From contig JAGVWE010000003.1 in assembly GCA_018304425.1 (NCBI GenBank), positions 91,163 to 155,162 on the forward strand: a stretch of 64,000 nucleotides of DNA, in the 5' to 3' direction. The stretch comes from Candidatus Iainarchaeum sp. (GTDB lineage Archaea; Iainarchaeota; Iainarchaeia; Iainarchaeales; UBA10219). Shown here piece after piece: positions 10,701 to 16,455 of the stretch. Each line of letters opens with the position of its first letter. Position 1 is the first letter of the stretch. The notes beneath the pieces are model-generated. The model ran no database searches, had not been told where the DNA came from, and saw only the letters and a program-made list of their open reading frames with translations. Position numbers and translations under genes: made by a program.

Positions 10701-12403
10701 GTCATGACCGATAGGCCCCTGTTGTCCGTTGCAACGCCGGCCAGGGGGATGAAGGGAGTGGAAACCGTGTCCAGGTTTTTGGGCGTTGAAATGCTGATGA
10801 CCGGGGCTTGCTCGTCGGGAGGGGGAGGCGTGGGCAGGAATTGCACGCGGGTAATCGTCACCTGGTTGGATTGCCCGGTGTTTCCAGCCGCGTCCACGGC
10901 GGTGGCCAGAACCTGGTTGGCGCCCAGGGCCAGGTTGACGGAGGCGGAAAACAATCCACCGTTTACCGGAACCGGTGCCTGGGCCACGCCGTTTACTTTG
11001 GGGGTAATGGAGGCAAGGACGGAAACATTGTCGGTTGCGGTTCCTTGTATGCCCATCGAGTCCGTGGAAACCGTGGGGTTGCCAGTGGGCGAGGTGATGG
11101 CAAGGGTGGGCGGCAGATTGTCCAGGGGCGTGTAGGTGATAGTGGCCGTGAACCTTCCCTCGTTGCCTGCAGCGTCCAGCGCGGTGAGGGTCAGGGTGTT
11201 GGAACCAGGGGCAAGGTTGACTTCAAAGCCGAAGCTTCCATCCACTTGGTTGACAGCGCGGTTGAAGGAATAGGATAGCGCCCCGCTGACGGCCACGTTG
11301 ACGTTCGAGGGCTTGGAGGCATTGTCTTGGACCGTGCCGGTGAGGGTGAGGGGCGTGGTGGTCGTGGCGGCTGGCGCGGTCAAGCTGATGACGGGGGGCA
11401 GGGTATCGTTTGGAGGTGGAGGGCTTGAATCCTGCTTGGTGAGGGTAAGGAGGATGACTGGGCTGGCGTTCCCGCTGGAGTCCATGGCCCAGAGCTGGAG
11501 GGCATTGGTTCCGTTGACGAGGCCGCTGACCGCAAACGAATAGGCTCCGGCGCTGATGGGCACGCTGACTTCGGGGCCCGCGTTGAGTTTGTACTGGATG
11601 GCGGCAAGGGCTACATTGTCGGTGGCGGTGCCGGCAACCATTACCGTTGCCGTGGAAATCACGGAGTTGTCGGCTGGGCTGGAGACCGTGAACTGGGGGG
11701 GAATGTCGTCGGCGTGGGTGAGGTGGAGGACGGCCATTCCCATGTTGTTGGCTGCGTCCTTGGCCGTGACGGTAATGGTATTGGGCCCGAAGGCGAGGGT
11801 AACCGGGAAGCCAAAAGAGCCATTGGAGGCCGTGGCGGGAAAGTTCTGGCCTGCGCTGGTGGAAACGGTTAGGAGGGTGATGGGTCCGGCGTTGTCTGAA
11901 ACCGTGCCCGTGACCATCACCTGAGAAGTGCGGAGGACCGCGTTTTCAAAGGGGCTGGTGAAGTCGATGACCGGGGGAAGGGTGTCTGTGGTCGGAACCT
12001 GCAGGGTGAGGGTGTGCGTGGCCGTGGAGGTTGCATTGCGGCTGTCCCTGGCCGTGAAGGAAAAGGTGTTGGTGCCTGCCTGCAGGAAAAAGGGGTAGGA
12101 AAAAACCGGGCTGTCGATGGGGTATTGGCTGGGCTGGGTGGGTTGGCCGTTGCGGTTGACCAAGAGGGTGCCGGGAAAGGCAAAGGATGCAGGTGGGTTG
12201 ATTTCAAAGTCGACGAGCTGGGGGGAACTGGTTGCGGCAGAGTTGTTGGGCGGGTTGGTCACGACGAGCGTGAATTCCGGGAGGGGCTGGATTTGGAAAT
12301 AGAGCTTGCCGGGCTTGTACTGGGGGGCGGCGTAGGCCGCGGAAGACAGGAGTAACACCGCTGCCAAGAAGCAGACTAGGCCCCTGCCTGTCCATGCGTT
12401 CAT
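1724..12403 (-). CDS. Giant secreted, membrane-anchored Ig-repeat and Cys-rich surface protein (3559 aa)
   Basis: An N-terminal signal peptide (residues 1-26, cleavage after AYA) is followed by a short beta domain. About 15 Ig-like repeats of roughly 95-100 residues follow (about residues 140-1530), each starting D-x-x-P-P-x-I and containing VTGTASDN-like strands. Next come a Ser/Gly linker (GSSSGSGSGSG), a non-repetitive middle region, and a Cys-rich half. That half has several C-x3-E-x-C-x-C-x-D-C modules and an array of CPPG-x3-C-x-D-x-(S/T)C modules. The C-terminus carries hydrophobic helices (FAVVLLLVCAMAAAYLVY and a second hydrophobic stretch near the end) and a short basic tail. The role is inferred as adhesin, cell-surface stalk or S-layer component; no enzyme motif was seen. 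A TATA-like element (ATTATTTAATAG in minus sense) lies about 30 nt upstream of the ATG. Confidence 0.85.
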   Translation of the reverse strand: MNAWTGRGLVCFLAAVLLLSSAAYAAPQYKPGKLYFQIQPLPEFTLVVTNPPNNSAATSSPQLVDFEINPPASFAFPGTLLVNRNGQPTQPSQYPIDSPVFSYPFFLQAGTNTFSFTARDSRNATSTATHTLTLQVPTTDTLPPVIDFTSPFENAVLRTSQVMVTGTVSDNAGPITLLTVSTSAGQNFPATASNGSFGFPVTLAFGPNTITVTAKDAANNMGMAVLHLTHADDIPPQFTVSSPADNSVISTATVMVAGTATDNVALAAIQYKLNAGPEVSVPISAGAYSFAVSGLVNGTNALQLWAMDSSGNASPVILLTLTKQDSSPPPPNDTLPPVISLTAPAATTTTPLTLTGTVQDNASKPSNVNVAVSGALSYSFNRAVNQVDGSFGFEVNLAPGSNTLTLTALDAAGNEGRFTATITYTPLDNLPPTLAITSPTGNPTVSTDSMGIQGTATDNVSVLASITPKVNGVAQAPVPVNGGLFSASVNLALGANQVLATAVDAAGNTGQSNQVTITRVQFLPTPPPPDEQAPVISISTPKNLDTVSTPFIPLAGVATDNRGLSVMTYSLNNGPQTSIAFNPVTGAFSANLALAEGLNALVVRAKDAANNTGTAALTVTYAKPDTLAPEITFTTPPNGFRTTNASLPIAGTASDSSGLASLAFRVNGGTLQNLPVSATFSFPLLMPTVGAYAVEVMALDTQGNQGSNTQTYFRDAVSTPPQDIVAPFLEITQPLDRETVSTNKVQVKGNASDDRPGTLAVEARLNNGPPQVYPVTNNAFDFEVFGLAVGTNNLSFMVQDAAGNRTSHSLSVSFAVPDTVAPALTVAEPVNGAIVSQSQVNVAGSVSDDRSTMTTIGLSLNGSASTLYPVTNNAFRVMVMGLTPGPNTLSLAAQDEAGNKTTRLLSITYEAAIVPPVDKDGPILAITQPANNASFTSSFLTVTGTASDASGLSFISYSLDNGVQQVLAPTPAFSFTLSNLSEGQHTLRMTVADSLANTSNATITFYRVSITPPPGEDDQPPVVSISSPLNGETLLTSTATLRGSAIDNVGIASLAYNVNNGPLLSLIPQGALFSSLPISLVPGSNLLSVRARDLAGNTATTSLTVFYVEADNIAPVIVISSPADGLHTQETAIEVKGKVTDNRSLGQGLGGLSLRVNGGSPTPLALDATSHFNTVSNLQLGSNAFQLTATDASGNAAVTEFTVARNPLGPKPPWEPVDDLPPSIFIRSPASNASTESATIEVTGEVRDNVSIRDSAWITVNGGQPLTVAVSNGTFAGVVALLLGSNLITVAALDKAGNTGYQSVAVTRSQPFLPFIDEEKPRILFSSTQTRTSEPSFLISGNASDNVKVEPPLVQVFKGSNQVSSVPLDAAGNFSVGVSLSEGLNSFRFEASDARGNKGSTIYSVTYEPVRTKQPPPVEPPTVTLVAPADKTRTGSHLAQVSIKATNAVSLTLFVNFQPVQSFAVNQAGTFSAAVGLVPGENTITAEALNADQLAASHTIHVTYDQPRSPPPVPLRVQILSPADGLVLAANYENFVAENASHGYGASPPVAGIELSGTVEGAEAGRASIQLFVNDQFLGELPLFGQRFEVPLALTETGSIPIRVQATYLDKTASDTVYIVVEEGSSSGSGSGSGHLASREKSGKPLVLNLQGINLPPSSLPFPNPSLPSFPTPPMTSNRVTTSILSPYPDQRFTSSVINASFFIDDLRTRPSPLYYTIQLNGKQLYAGYGRGSFQKTISGLNPGSNILRLYAKARDGAWAYRWHRIWYNAPTTPTLVINSPANNASFTTATIPIAFTLTSPSPLSYSLAVNNSVQVTGQGNGSMTRNVSLSPGQNTVTVSATVPAQTSLPSSGNPNAIGPGGTIPAYTLTASITVTYSYTPPVASLTSPHFSLQQISIADSTDKVLRIMGPLISSPTNPGTTYTQLPTPGGTSILQPGIKICPQNSAFSGRTRVRLQLNTIANPLNVSAYCNYDNACNYGEGCGCSDCPAVQGCSNPQAYWTNTFLIDAKPLGISCPTTVNAGALGQLTLPGNSCFSGLPMPVIMNMFMKLPAAITLLFRSPNSFNYLDSHFVLPFTGAAWILVPAGSVPPYSRQPSDNPGQSSPWTVPPNAFDPPGSTPLALGSTPSYESFLDTSQAKQGDLLLLLVQLNQSAGNFLARPFLVGTCNNGLDDNNLNGADDFTECSGNNFVNLLTSFLFPGGMPPVIGLPPTASVQSYLIPLEVDCTQQTMEVPLACQEKLNQPTNSNCPPGTTRCPTGLCATACPGANQGSLPCNENKLCEVNENCSCSDCFGQPSSCIQGAKCAEPAKNQLAREGRENILVAYSQPMPGNSGLNSVTAFYVEPSVPLQAAPLLHCAGAVDWALLEENGLPALYCKLQGNACLRATPWEGLTKASCPSQDAFAQKGNVLGTRGLRHYSVKFIDYCLTRPAVPQCMLQLVDASNRALPLFNGQLTSMPTVLATETQSSGNAYVLAELKLQQSSLSLYSVVRGNLQSRLLPLITPCPVGSSSPCVNGLAMLSGELPAANVCECSQGTVLCEGCNQCAAPGRCPRQSCPPGSGLCVDGSCSPYCQSLPCPEGLTRCLDGTCQPPSQCQGQACTPPSQTCNDNSCRLDCGPGPCQVNCVPCLPGLNRCANGSCQVDCGPGGGEPCLPPKKVCEDNVCRFDCGSGRGPGPCQVNCPSCPPGRIPCLDGSCREFCGPCQLGQALCADDVCRPDCGTGACPPGQQLCGDNSCQTDCGPGPCTGIFVECLPCPNGLQRCEDNTCQADCGSGPPCLPPKTRCSNGSCSWLCTPDPGPGPCKSNCLPCPGGQTRCADNTCRTFCGPCPVGQTLCSDSACRLDCGPPICQVNCPICPVGKTACVDGSCRDYCGPPLQCPVGQSLCSDNTCKVDCGSVGGGCPVGTTRCLDNTCKVDCGSGNFLPCNRDGACETTEACNCSDCASQKDGCVDASACRYFGETVGSTGTGLCGCPTGTVLAPDGTCKAGGCLPGTNLCADNSCRPDCSLVPGPVDMKINLTFENFSKPLQQGSVEFQANGVPVPEGAKLRVSGGNKNVQVQYSDRFVNGQFYSLKSSVRDSASGRFSLDFRFKAAQDLKTVDDLVFEVEQPQANFAAKKIGLKVKTPASMRIYGKDKPGKPGYLLPSPNKLSFSLGRLKVAERIKFEFSEALGSNLAAGIERLPNGLKVVFLEGEQGFGEFILDLAVSEPPSPRLCDNDRVCEASEDCSCRDCDGKQGICASTVACNVRLSACACPKGTVLDARGKCSPVAACPAGTNRCTDGSCKPSMLCGQPASCEADGVCGLDESCVCGDCEGLISNCERGARCSLESGNCECPEETVQCADGTCRDKASDCSEPEELLIALKQSLTIGERQVVEVRNQLGNTIRAATVIAEAPDGEKLEALTDELGKVEFTVKVPGVYAVKVVKEQLSAEKSFSALDLFGSILNSISSSLEPTIEAIEQVGPFAVVLLLVCAMAAAYLVYSQARAFFPPGPKSTTHLKREKLVQAFLALLAFALPLWLGLSSRLGLGVIAALAEIGVSFLAAYTLKRYHESGKTIRV
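3360..4770 (-). repeat. Cys-rich repeat array (C-x-D-(S/T)-C modules) inside the giant protein
   Basis: At least a dozen units of about 25-45 residues follow the pattern CPxGxxxCxDxxCxxDCGPG (examples: GQTLCSDSACRLDCGP, KTACVDGSCRDYCGP, TTRCLDNTCKVDCGS). They probably form small disulfide-bonded knots outside the cell. The units recur with varied linkers and look expanded and reshuffled. The related C-x3-E-x-C-x-C-x-DC module flanks the array, for example CETTEACNCSDC and CEASEDCSCRDC. Confidence 0.75.
7820..11990 (-). repeat. Array of about 15 Ig-like coding repeats inside the giant protein
   Basis: Successive units of about 95-100 codons begin with variants of DTLPPVIDFTSP, DDIPPQFTVSSP, DNLPPTLAITSP, DEQAPVISISTP, DTVAPALTVAEP or DNIAPVIVISSP. 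Each continues with VxGTASDN and ends near GxNxLxLxAxDxAGN. The units are divergent in sequence, so this is an old array and not a recent DNA-level tandem duplication. The pattern resembles the Glucodextran_B/bacterial Ig-like class. The last units (near VEPPTVTLVAP and VPLRVQILSP) are the most diverged. Confidence 0.8.
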
Positions 12404-12487
12404 GATTAACCCTTACCCCGTAAATTGCTATTAAATAATTCATTATGCCAATATAAATGGATTGCCTTGGCTGGACGGCGTCTCCTG

Positions 12488-12520
12488 GAAGGCTTTTATA
12501 TTTAATGTTATATAAGCTTC
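12488..12520. promoter_or_regulatory. Promoter with imperfect inverted repeat upstream of the RHH gene
   Basis: The stretch GAAGGCTTTTATA, then 8 nt, then TATATAAGCTTC forms an imperfect inverted repeat (GAAG-CTT-ATA arms) overlapping a TATA-like box. It lies 14-46 nt upstream of the RHH ATG. RHH regulators usually bind such repeats and repress themselves, so autoregulation is inferred. Confidence 0.4.
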
Positions 12521-12533
12521 TAAAGGCGCGGGC

Positions 12534-12803
12534 ATGAAAATGAAGCAGTACAACCTGGTCATTGATGAGAAACTGATCGACGAAGTGGACCGCTTCATCC
12601 GGAAGCGGGGATTGTTCCACTCGCGCTCGGACTTCATCCGGGACGCCATCCGGTCGCGGCTCATCGAAATCAAGAAAGTCGTCTTCGAAGAAGAGGCCGC
12701 GGCCAGGCACGAACACGACCACCCGGACGAGGAAACCAGCAAGGAAGCCATGGAAGCCCTCCTCAAGGCCCACGACGAGAAGAAGTTCACGGGCGTGCAC
12801 TAG
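12534..12803 (+). CDS. Ribbon-helix-helix (CopG-type) transcriptional regulator
   Basis: An 89-residue protein. Residues 1-45 match the RHH fold: beta strand KQYNLVIDEKLIDEVDRF, then helices with the RSDFIRDAIRSRL signature. The C-terminal half is charged and contains a His/Asp/Glu cluster (RHEHDHPDEE) that could bind a metal, though this is not shown. It lacks the C-terminal ACT-like domain of NikR. It is divergent from the giant protein gene, with 130 nt between them, and could regulate either gene. A GTGCAC repeat array covers its 3' end. Confidence 0.85.
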   Translation: MKMKQYNLVIDEKLIDEVDRFIRKRGLFHSRSDFIRDAIRSRLIEIKKVVFEEEAAARHEHDHPDEETSKEAMEALLKAHDEKKFTGVH

Positions 12804-12829
12804 CGTGCACTAGCGTGCACGAGGTGCAC
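12793..12829. repeat. Four GTGCAC palindromes at helical-turn spacing
   Basis: The 10-bp unit GCGTGCACTA is repeated nearly three times, followed by GAGGTGCACG. The self-complementary hexamer GTGCAC occurs at 12795, 12805, 12815 and 12824, so successive copies are 10, 10 and 9 bp apart on one face of the helix. The array overlaps the stop codon of the RHH gene and lies about 75 nt upstream of the next gene. Confidence 0.6.
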
Positions 12830-12898
12830 GACCCACGGACGCGCAGGGCATAAATCCGCTTTATTAATTCTTTTATGCACCTTATTTCAGGGGATGGA

Positions 12899-13666
12899 AT
12901 GGCAGCAATCGGCTCTTCGAATGGCAGGTTCGCACTGGTCTTGTCCGAAAAGGAGTTCAACGAGCTGGGTTTCGAGCCCAACCACGAGTTCGAGGTCGTG
13001 AAGGCCAAGCCCGGTTTGTGGGTGGTGGTGGACAAGGGCGTGAAGCCCGTGGACGCTCTTGACCGGGAAACGGCCGAACTGGAGAAAAAAATCGGCGGAC
13101 TACTGCGTGGAAAGGGCTTGAGCGAGCGCGTGGAAGGCAAGTTCGAGAAGTACTTGAACAACAAGGAACTCGCGCACTTCCAGAAAATGCTGAAAGAAAA
13201 GAAAATCATCCTGTTCAAGCTCAACGAGAGCTACAAGCACGGCGTCTACAAGCTGCCCGAAGAAATCGAGGCCCGGAAAAGCCCTTCCGCCCCGCAGGCC
13301 CCGGCGGACCCCGCGGCCGAGAAAAAACCCGAAGACTATTCCCTGGAAACAGACGGCTTCGCGGTGCTGCGGAACGAGGGCGAGGCCCGGAAGGCCTCCG
13401 AGGGCCTGCGCGACCAGATAAGGGCGGGAACCATCAAGGGCTTGAAGTCCTTTGAAGGCGATTACTTCCTGGTGCGGGTCGAGGCCCTGGCAAAGCACCG
13501 AAAGCGGTTGCTCGACTACCTGGCGACCAAGAAGCTGACCGGCATCGAGAACGCGGCAAAAGACTTAAATATGTCCAAGACCCTTATCAGGGTGGTGGCC
13601 GAGTTCCTCAAAGAGGACGGCGAGATAGCCGAGAAGCGAAAGGGCTTGTACCAGCTCATCACGTGA
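12899..13666 (+). CDS. Uncharacterised protein with C-terminal winged helix
   Basis: The family is not recognised with certainty. The N-terminal 50 residues (RFALVLSEKEFNELGF, HEFEVVKAKPGLWVVVD) look like a small beta domain similar to an AbrB or swapped-hairpin fold. The middle is charged. The last 60 residues (KKLTGIENAAKDLNMSKTLIRVVAEFLKEDGEIAEKRKGLYQL) read as a winged helix, so DNA or RNA binding is likely. ATG 12899 is chosen because a TATA-like element (TTATTAA near 12861) sits too close to the in-frame ATG at 12875. The stop is followed 5 nt later by the next gene, suggesting co-transcription. Confidence 0.7.
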   Translation: MAAIGSSNGRFALVLSEKEFNELGFEPNHEFEVVKAKPGLWVVVDKGVKPVDALDRETAELEKKIGGLLRGKGLSERVEGKFEKYLNNKELAHFQKMLKEKKIILFKLNESYKHGVYKLPEEIEARKSPSAPQAPADPAAEKKPEDYSLETDGFAVLRNEGEARKASEGLRDQIRAGTIKGLKSFEGDYFLVRVEALAKHRKRLLDYLATKKLTGIENAAKDLNMSKTLIRVVAEFLKEDGEIAEKRKGLYQLIT

Positions 13667-13671
13667 CCTCC

Positions 13672-14040
13672 ATGAAAGTCTTGATTCCCCTGCTGTCCAA
13701 GCAAGAGGATTCCCCTGAATTCGTCGAGAAAGCCACGAAGGGCGCGCTCGAAGTGTTCCTGGTGCTGGTCATCGACCCCTCGGACCTGGCCGGCGAGTTC
13801 GGCTTCGCCGCCCACGAAATCTCGAAGGGCAACAAGATGATGGGCCTCGTCACCGAGTTGATTGGCCCCGAGAAAGCCGTGCACCAAATCGTGGAATGGG
13901 GCGAGACCCTCAGCAAAATCGAGAACCTCTACAAGCTCAAGGAAGCCGACGAAATCTGCTTGAAAAAACAGGACAACTACTGGTTCCAGGACATCGTCAA
14001 GAAACTCAAGGAAAAAGACTTGAAAGTGAAGGTCATCTGA
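13672..14040 (+). CDS. Small protein resembling a UspA-like domain
   Basis: A 122-residue protein starting MKVLIPLLSKQEDSPEFVEKATKGAL, with a hydrophobic second strand (EVFLVLVIDP) and a C-terminal Lys-rich KKLKEKDLKVKVI. The alternating strand-helix order resembles the universal stress protein fold. The nucleotide-binding G-x2-G-x9-G(S/T) motif is not evident, so ligand binding cannot be claimed. It lies 5 nt after the previous gene and is probably in the same transcript. It is convergent with trpS (12 nt gap). Confidence 0.6.
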   Translation: MKVLIPLLSKQEDSPEFVEKATKGALEVFLVLVIDPSDLAGEFGFAAHEISKGNKMMGLVTELIGPEKAVHQIVEWGETLSKIENLYKLKEADEICLKKQDNYWFQDIVKKLKEKDLKVKVI

Positions 14041-14052
14041 CGCTTACCGTTT

Positions 14053-15204
14053 CTATTTCTTTCCCGGCGCCCACAGGAACTTTTCCGGCTGGGCGCGCTG
14101 CCTCGCCGCCTGGTGCTTGGCCAGGAACGCGGTCAGCTTCTCGATGAGGATGGCCTTGAGTTCCCCGCTCAGCAGCTTGCCCGACTTGTAGTCGCGGTAG
14201 ATGCGCTCGAGCTTCGCGTCGTCTTCCTCGAAGAACAGCAGCCACTGGTAGCTTACGTCAACGTCGGGGTTCCCGCCCAGGCGCCGGTGCGCTTCCACGG
14301 TTTCCCTGCCGCCGGAAAACGCGTACTTGTTTATCTTCTGCTTCACGGCCTTCGCGTCATCCGTGGTGTAAATGGTTGCCTGGTCGCCGCTCGTGCTGGA
14401 CATCTTGCCGTCCTTCTCCATCCCCGCCAGACCCGGAAGGAAACGGCACTGAATCGACGCGGGCTTCGGATAACCCAGCCTGGGAATCACGTCCCTCGAA
14501 ACCCGGAAATGCGGGTCCTGGTCGATGGCGTGGGGAATCAGGCAAGGCAGGGGCTTCTTTCGCAGGACGCTGGGCAGGAAAGCCGGCACGGCCTGCATCG
14601 CCGTGTAAAAGATGGCGCCGATGTTCTGCTCATTAGAGAAGCCGAAGGCGGCCTTGGCGGTGGAAAACGTAATGCGCTTCGCCACCTTGATGGCCTCCGG
14701 AAACATCACGCCCGCGTGCCGCGTGTCGACGAGGAAATGCGTTTTCTTTGGGTCGAAGCCCAACGCGATGACGTCCTTCATGTTCTCCTCGGTGTAGCGA
14801 GCGGTTTCCTCCAGCGTGAGCTCCTCCTTGAACAAGAACTTCTCCTCGTCCGGGAACTGGAACCACAACTCCACGTCGAAGACGTCCTGCAACCACTTGG
14901 TGAAGAGCCAGGGCACCAGGTGACCCAAATGGGTGTTGCCGGACGGCGCGCGGCCCGTGTACAAGAAGAACCGGTTGCCCTTCTCGTATTCGTCGAGGAT
15001 GAATTTCAGGTCCCGGTGGGCGAAGAATATATGCCGCCGGAGCAGGTGATGCAGAACCAGGCCCTTCTTCTTGGCGTGCTTTTCCAGGCGCGCCAGCAGC
15101 GCGGAATCGATTTTCTCGACGCCGAACTCCTGGACGATCTTGTCGTAGTCGATGGTGCCCTTTACTTCCCAGGGCGTGAGGGTCATCCCGGCAACCATAG
15201 CCAA
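14053..15204 (-). CDS. trpS: Tryptophanyl-tRNA synthetase, archaeal/eukaryal type
   Basis: Class I aminoacyl-tRNA synthetase charging tRNA-Trp in the cytoplasm. The 383 residues contain the HIGH-like GRAPSGNTHLGHLVPWLF, the family signature FTKWLQDVFDVELWFQFPDEEKFLF, AFGFSNEQNIGAIFYTAMQAVP, and the KMSKS loop variant DGKMSSTSG. The length and motif order match archaeal TrpRS and not the shorter bacterial form. It is divergent from endA with a 47-nt intergenic region. It appears complete. Confidence 0.95.
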   Translation of the reverse strand: MAMVAGMTLTPWEVKGTIDYDKIVQEFGVEKIDSALLARLEKHAKKKGLVLHHLLRRHIFFAHRDLKFILDEYEKGNRFFLYTGRAPSGNTHLGHLVPWLFTKWLQDVFDVELWFQFPDEEKFLFKEELTLEETARYTEENMKDVIALGFDPKKTHFLVDTRHAGVMFPEAIKVAKRITFSTAKAAFGFSNEQNIGAIFYTAMQAVPAFLPSVLRKKPLPCLIPHAIDQDPHFRVSRDVIPRLGYPKPASIQCRFLPGLAGMEKDGKMSSTSGDQATIYTTDDAKAVKQKINKYAFSGGRETVEAHRRLGGNPDVDVSYQWLLFFEEDDAKLERIYRDYKSGKLLSGELKAILIEKLTAFLAKHQAARQRAQPEKFLWAPGKK

Positions 15205-15251
15205 GAACAGGGGTTAAACGGTTTATATTGCTTTCGGGGGGCAGTAACTGC

Positions 15252-15761
15252 ATGGCCTTGCTCTTGGAAAACAAGGTGCTCGTGCACGAGCGGAGGACGG
15301 CCGACCAGTTCACCCAAAAGGGCTTCGGCGAGCGCGAAGACCGCGACCTCGTCCTCGACCTCTGGGAAGCCGCTTACCTCTGCGACAAGGAAAAACTCGA
15401 AGTCGTGGACGAGCACCGCAAGCCGGTTGCCCGCGACCAGTTGCTGGCCCACGCCGGCAAGAAGGACAAGCGGTTTTACTCGAAGTACCTGGTCTACGCC
15501 GACCTCCGCACCCGCGGCTACATCGTGAAGACCGGCTTCAAGTTCGGGGCCGACTTCCGCGTCTACCCCCGCGGCAAGAAACCCGGCGAAGCCCACACCG
15601 AGTGGGTCGTGCACGTCTTCACCCAGGACGACAAGTTCACGTTCACCGAGTTCAGCCGCATGGTGCGCCTCGCCGGCAACCTGAAAACCAAGATGCTGGC
15701 CGCGGTCGTGGACGCCGAAAACGCAGTCAACTATTACGCCGTTGACCGCGTGACGCCGTGA
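15252..15761 (+). CDS. endA: tRNA-splicing endonuclease
   Basis: Cuts the bulge-helix-bulge motif to remove tRNA introns. The 169-residue single-domain form contains the catalytic triad context: Tyr in DFRVYPRG, His in EAHTEWVVHVF, and Lys in NLKTKMLAAVVD. The length fits the homotetrameric one-domain archaeal family. ATG 15252 is chosen over an upstream in-frame start because GTTTATATTG at about 15218 is a TATA box 26-30 nt upstream, implying a leaderless mRNA. It is divergent from trpS. Confidence 0.92.
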   Translation: MALLLENKVLVHERRTADQFTQKGFGEREDRDLVLDLWEAAYLCDKEKLEVVDEHRKPVARDQLLAHAGKKDKRFYSKYLVYADLRTRGYIVKTGFKFGADFRVYPRGKKPGEAHTEWVVHVFTQDDKFTFTEFSRMVRLAGNLKTKMLAAVVDAENAVNYYAVDRVTP

Positions 15762-15770
15762 ATGGCCAGG

Positions 15771-16046
15771 TCAATCTACCCTCACCCCCAGCGTCCGGCG
15801 GATGATAGACTTGATTTCCTGCGCACGCTCCGGATTGAGGGAGACCTGGAGGCCATAATTGGTTGGCTTCTTGAACACCAACCCCATGTGAATGAGCTCG
15901 TCGGCGGCCTCCATGGCTTTGCCCCTCAAATGGGATTTAAAGCCGCGGGCCACGTGTTCATAGGCTGCATGGGAGCCGCCGTATTTATGGCGTCTGTGGA
16001 GGTTGTAAAGCACTTCCGCCATAATTACGTCAAATGACGTGTCCAT
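15771..16046 (-). CDS. Small YGLQVSLN-motif protein, divergent module copy 1
   Basis: A 91-residue protein of unknown function. The readable core is HRRHKYGGSHAAYEHVARG, then an acidic helix, then GLVFKKPTNYGLQVSLNPER and a C-terminal I-x2-I helix. The 85-residue protein at 48922-49179 shares GG-x-H-x2-YE, the EE/AAD-x2-(I/V)-x2-GL core, KP-x2-YGLQVSLN and the I-x2-I tail, so the two are paralogues. The order of helices followed by a beta wing suggests a winged-helix-like small domain. It is transcribed away from the winged-helix gene at 16102, exactly as in copy 2. Confidence 0.8.
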   Translation of the reverse strand: MDTSFDVIMAEVLYNLHRRHKYGGSHAAYEHVARGFKSHLRGKAMEAADELIHMGLVFKKPTNYGLQVSLNPERAQEIKSIIRRTLGVRVD

Positions 16047-16101
16047 GTAATCATACTTTCAACGTATGTTCTTAAATACCTGAGCTGCACAAGGTTCTAC
16101 T
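16047..16101. promoter_or_regulatory. Shared bidirectional promoter and operator of module copy 1
   Basis: The 55-nt intergenic region has one AT box CTTAAATA (16071-16078, TATTTAAG in minus sense) almost exactly midway between the two ATGs (16046 and 16102). Each ATG lies about 25-30 nt away, so both mRNAs could be leaderless from one TATA region. An inverted repeat CATAC-N7-GTATG (16052-16068) abuts it. Copy 2 also has an inverted repeat with a 7-nt spacer. Confidence 0.5.
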
Positions 16102-16455
16102 ATGGAAAAATACGAATACGGGCCCACCATTACCACGGAATTTTTTGGCGACACCCCCTTCTGGAGGCTTGTGGACGAGTTCATTGCCGGCATCCACCAA
16201 GACTTCTCCAAAAAGGAAATCACTGAAATCGCTTGCGTCAGCAAGGCAGCCACCTTCAAGCACTGGCCCAAGCTCGTGAAGTACGGCCTCATCAAGCCCA
16301 CCCGCCGCTACGGCAAGGCCCAGCTCTATACCCTCAACCGCGAAAGCAAGCTGGTGAAGGCCCTGCTCCAACTGGAATGGGAACTCATCGACCGCGAACC
16401 CCTCCCCACCAAAACCGAGCAAGCGGTGGCTGCGCCTGCCACAAAAGCAAAGTGA
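16102..16455 (+). CDS. Winged-helix DNA-binding protein, divergent module copy 1
   Basis: A 117-residue protein with a winged helix at residues 12-85: FFGDTPFWRLVDEFIAG, helix-turn-helix SKKEITEIACVSKAATFKHWPKLVKYGLI, and wing TRRYGKAQLYTLN. A Leu-rich helix follows (LVKALLQLEWEL) and an Ala/Lys tail. It is paralogous to the protein at 49273-49617, sharing EF-x-GD-x-P, DxSKK-(E/D)-I, VS, GL and the TR-x2-GKA-x2-Y-x-LN wing. It probably controls the divergent gene and itself through the repeat at 16052-16068. Confidence 0.85.
   Translation: MEKYEYGPTITTEFFGDTPFWRLVDEFIAGIHQDFSKKEITEIACVSKAATFKHWPKLVKYGLIKPTRRYGKAQLYTLNRESKLVKALLQLEWELIDREPLPTKTEQAVAAPATKAK

Noticed and set aside
14113..15528. 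471-codon plus-strand frame across trpS and endA
   Set aside because: It spans two genes and their promoter, and both known genes account for the sequence.
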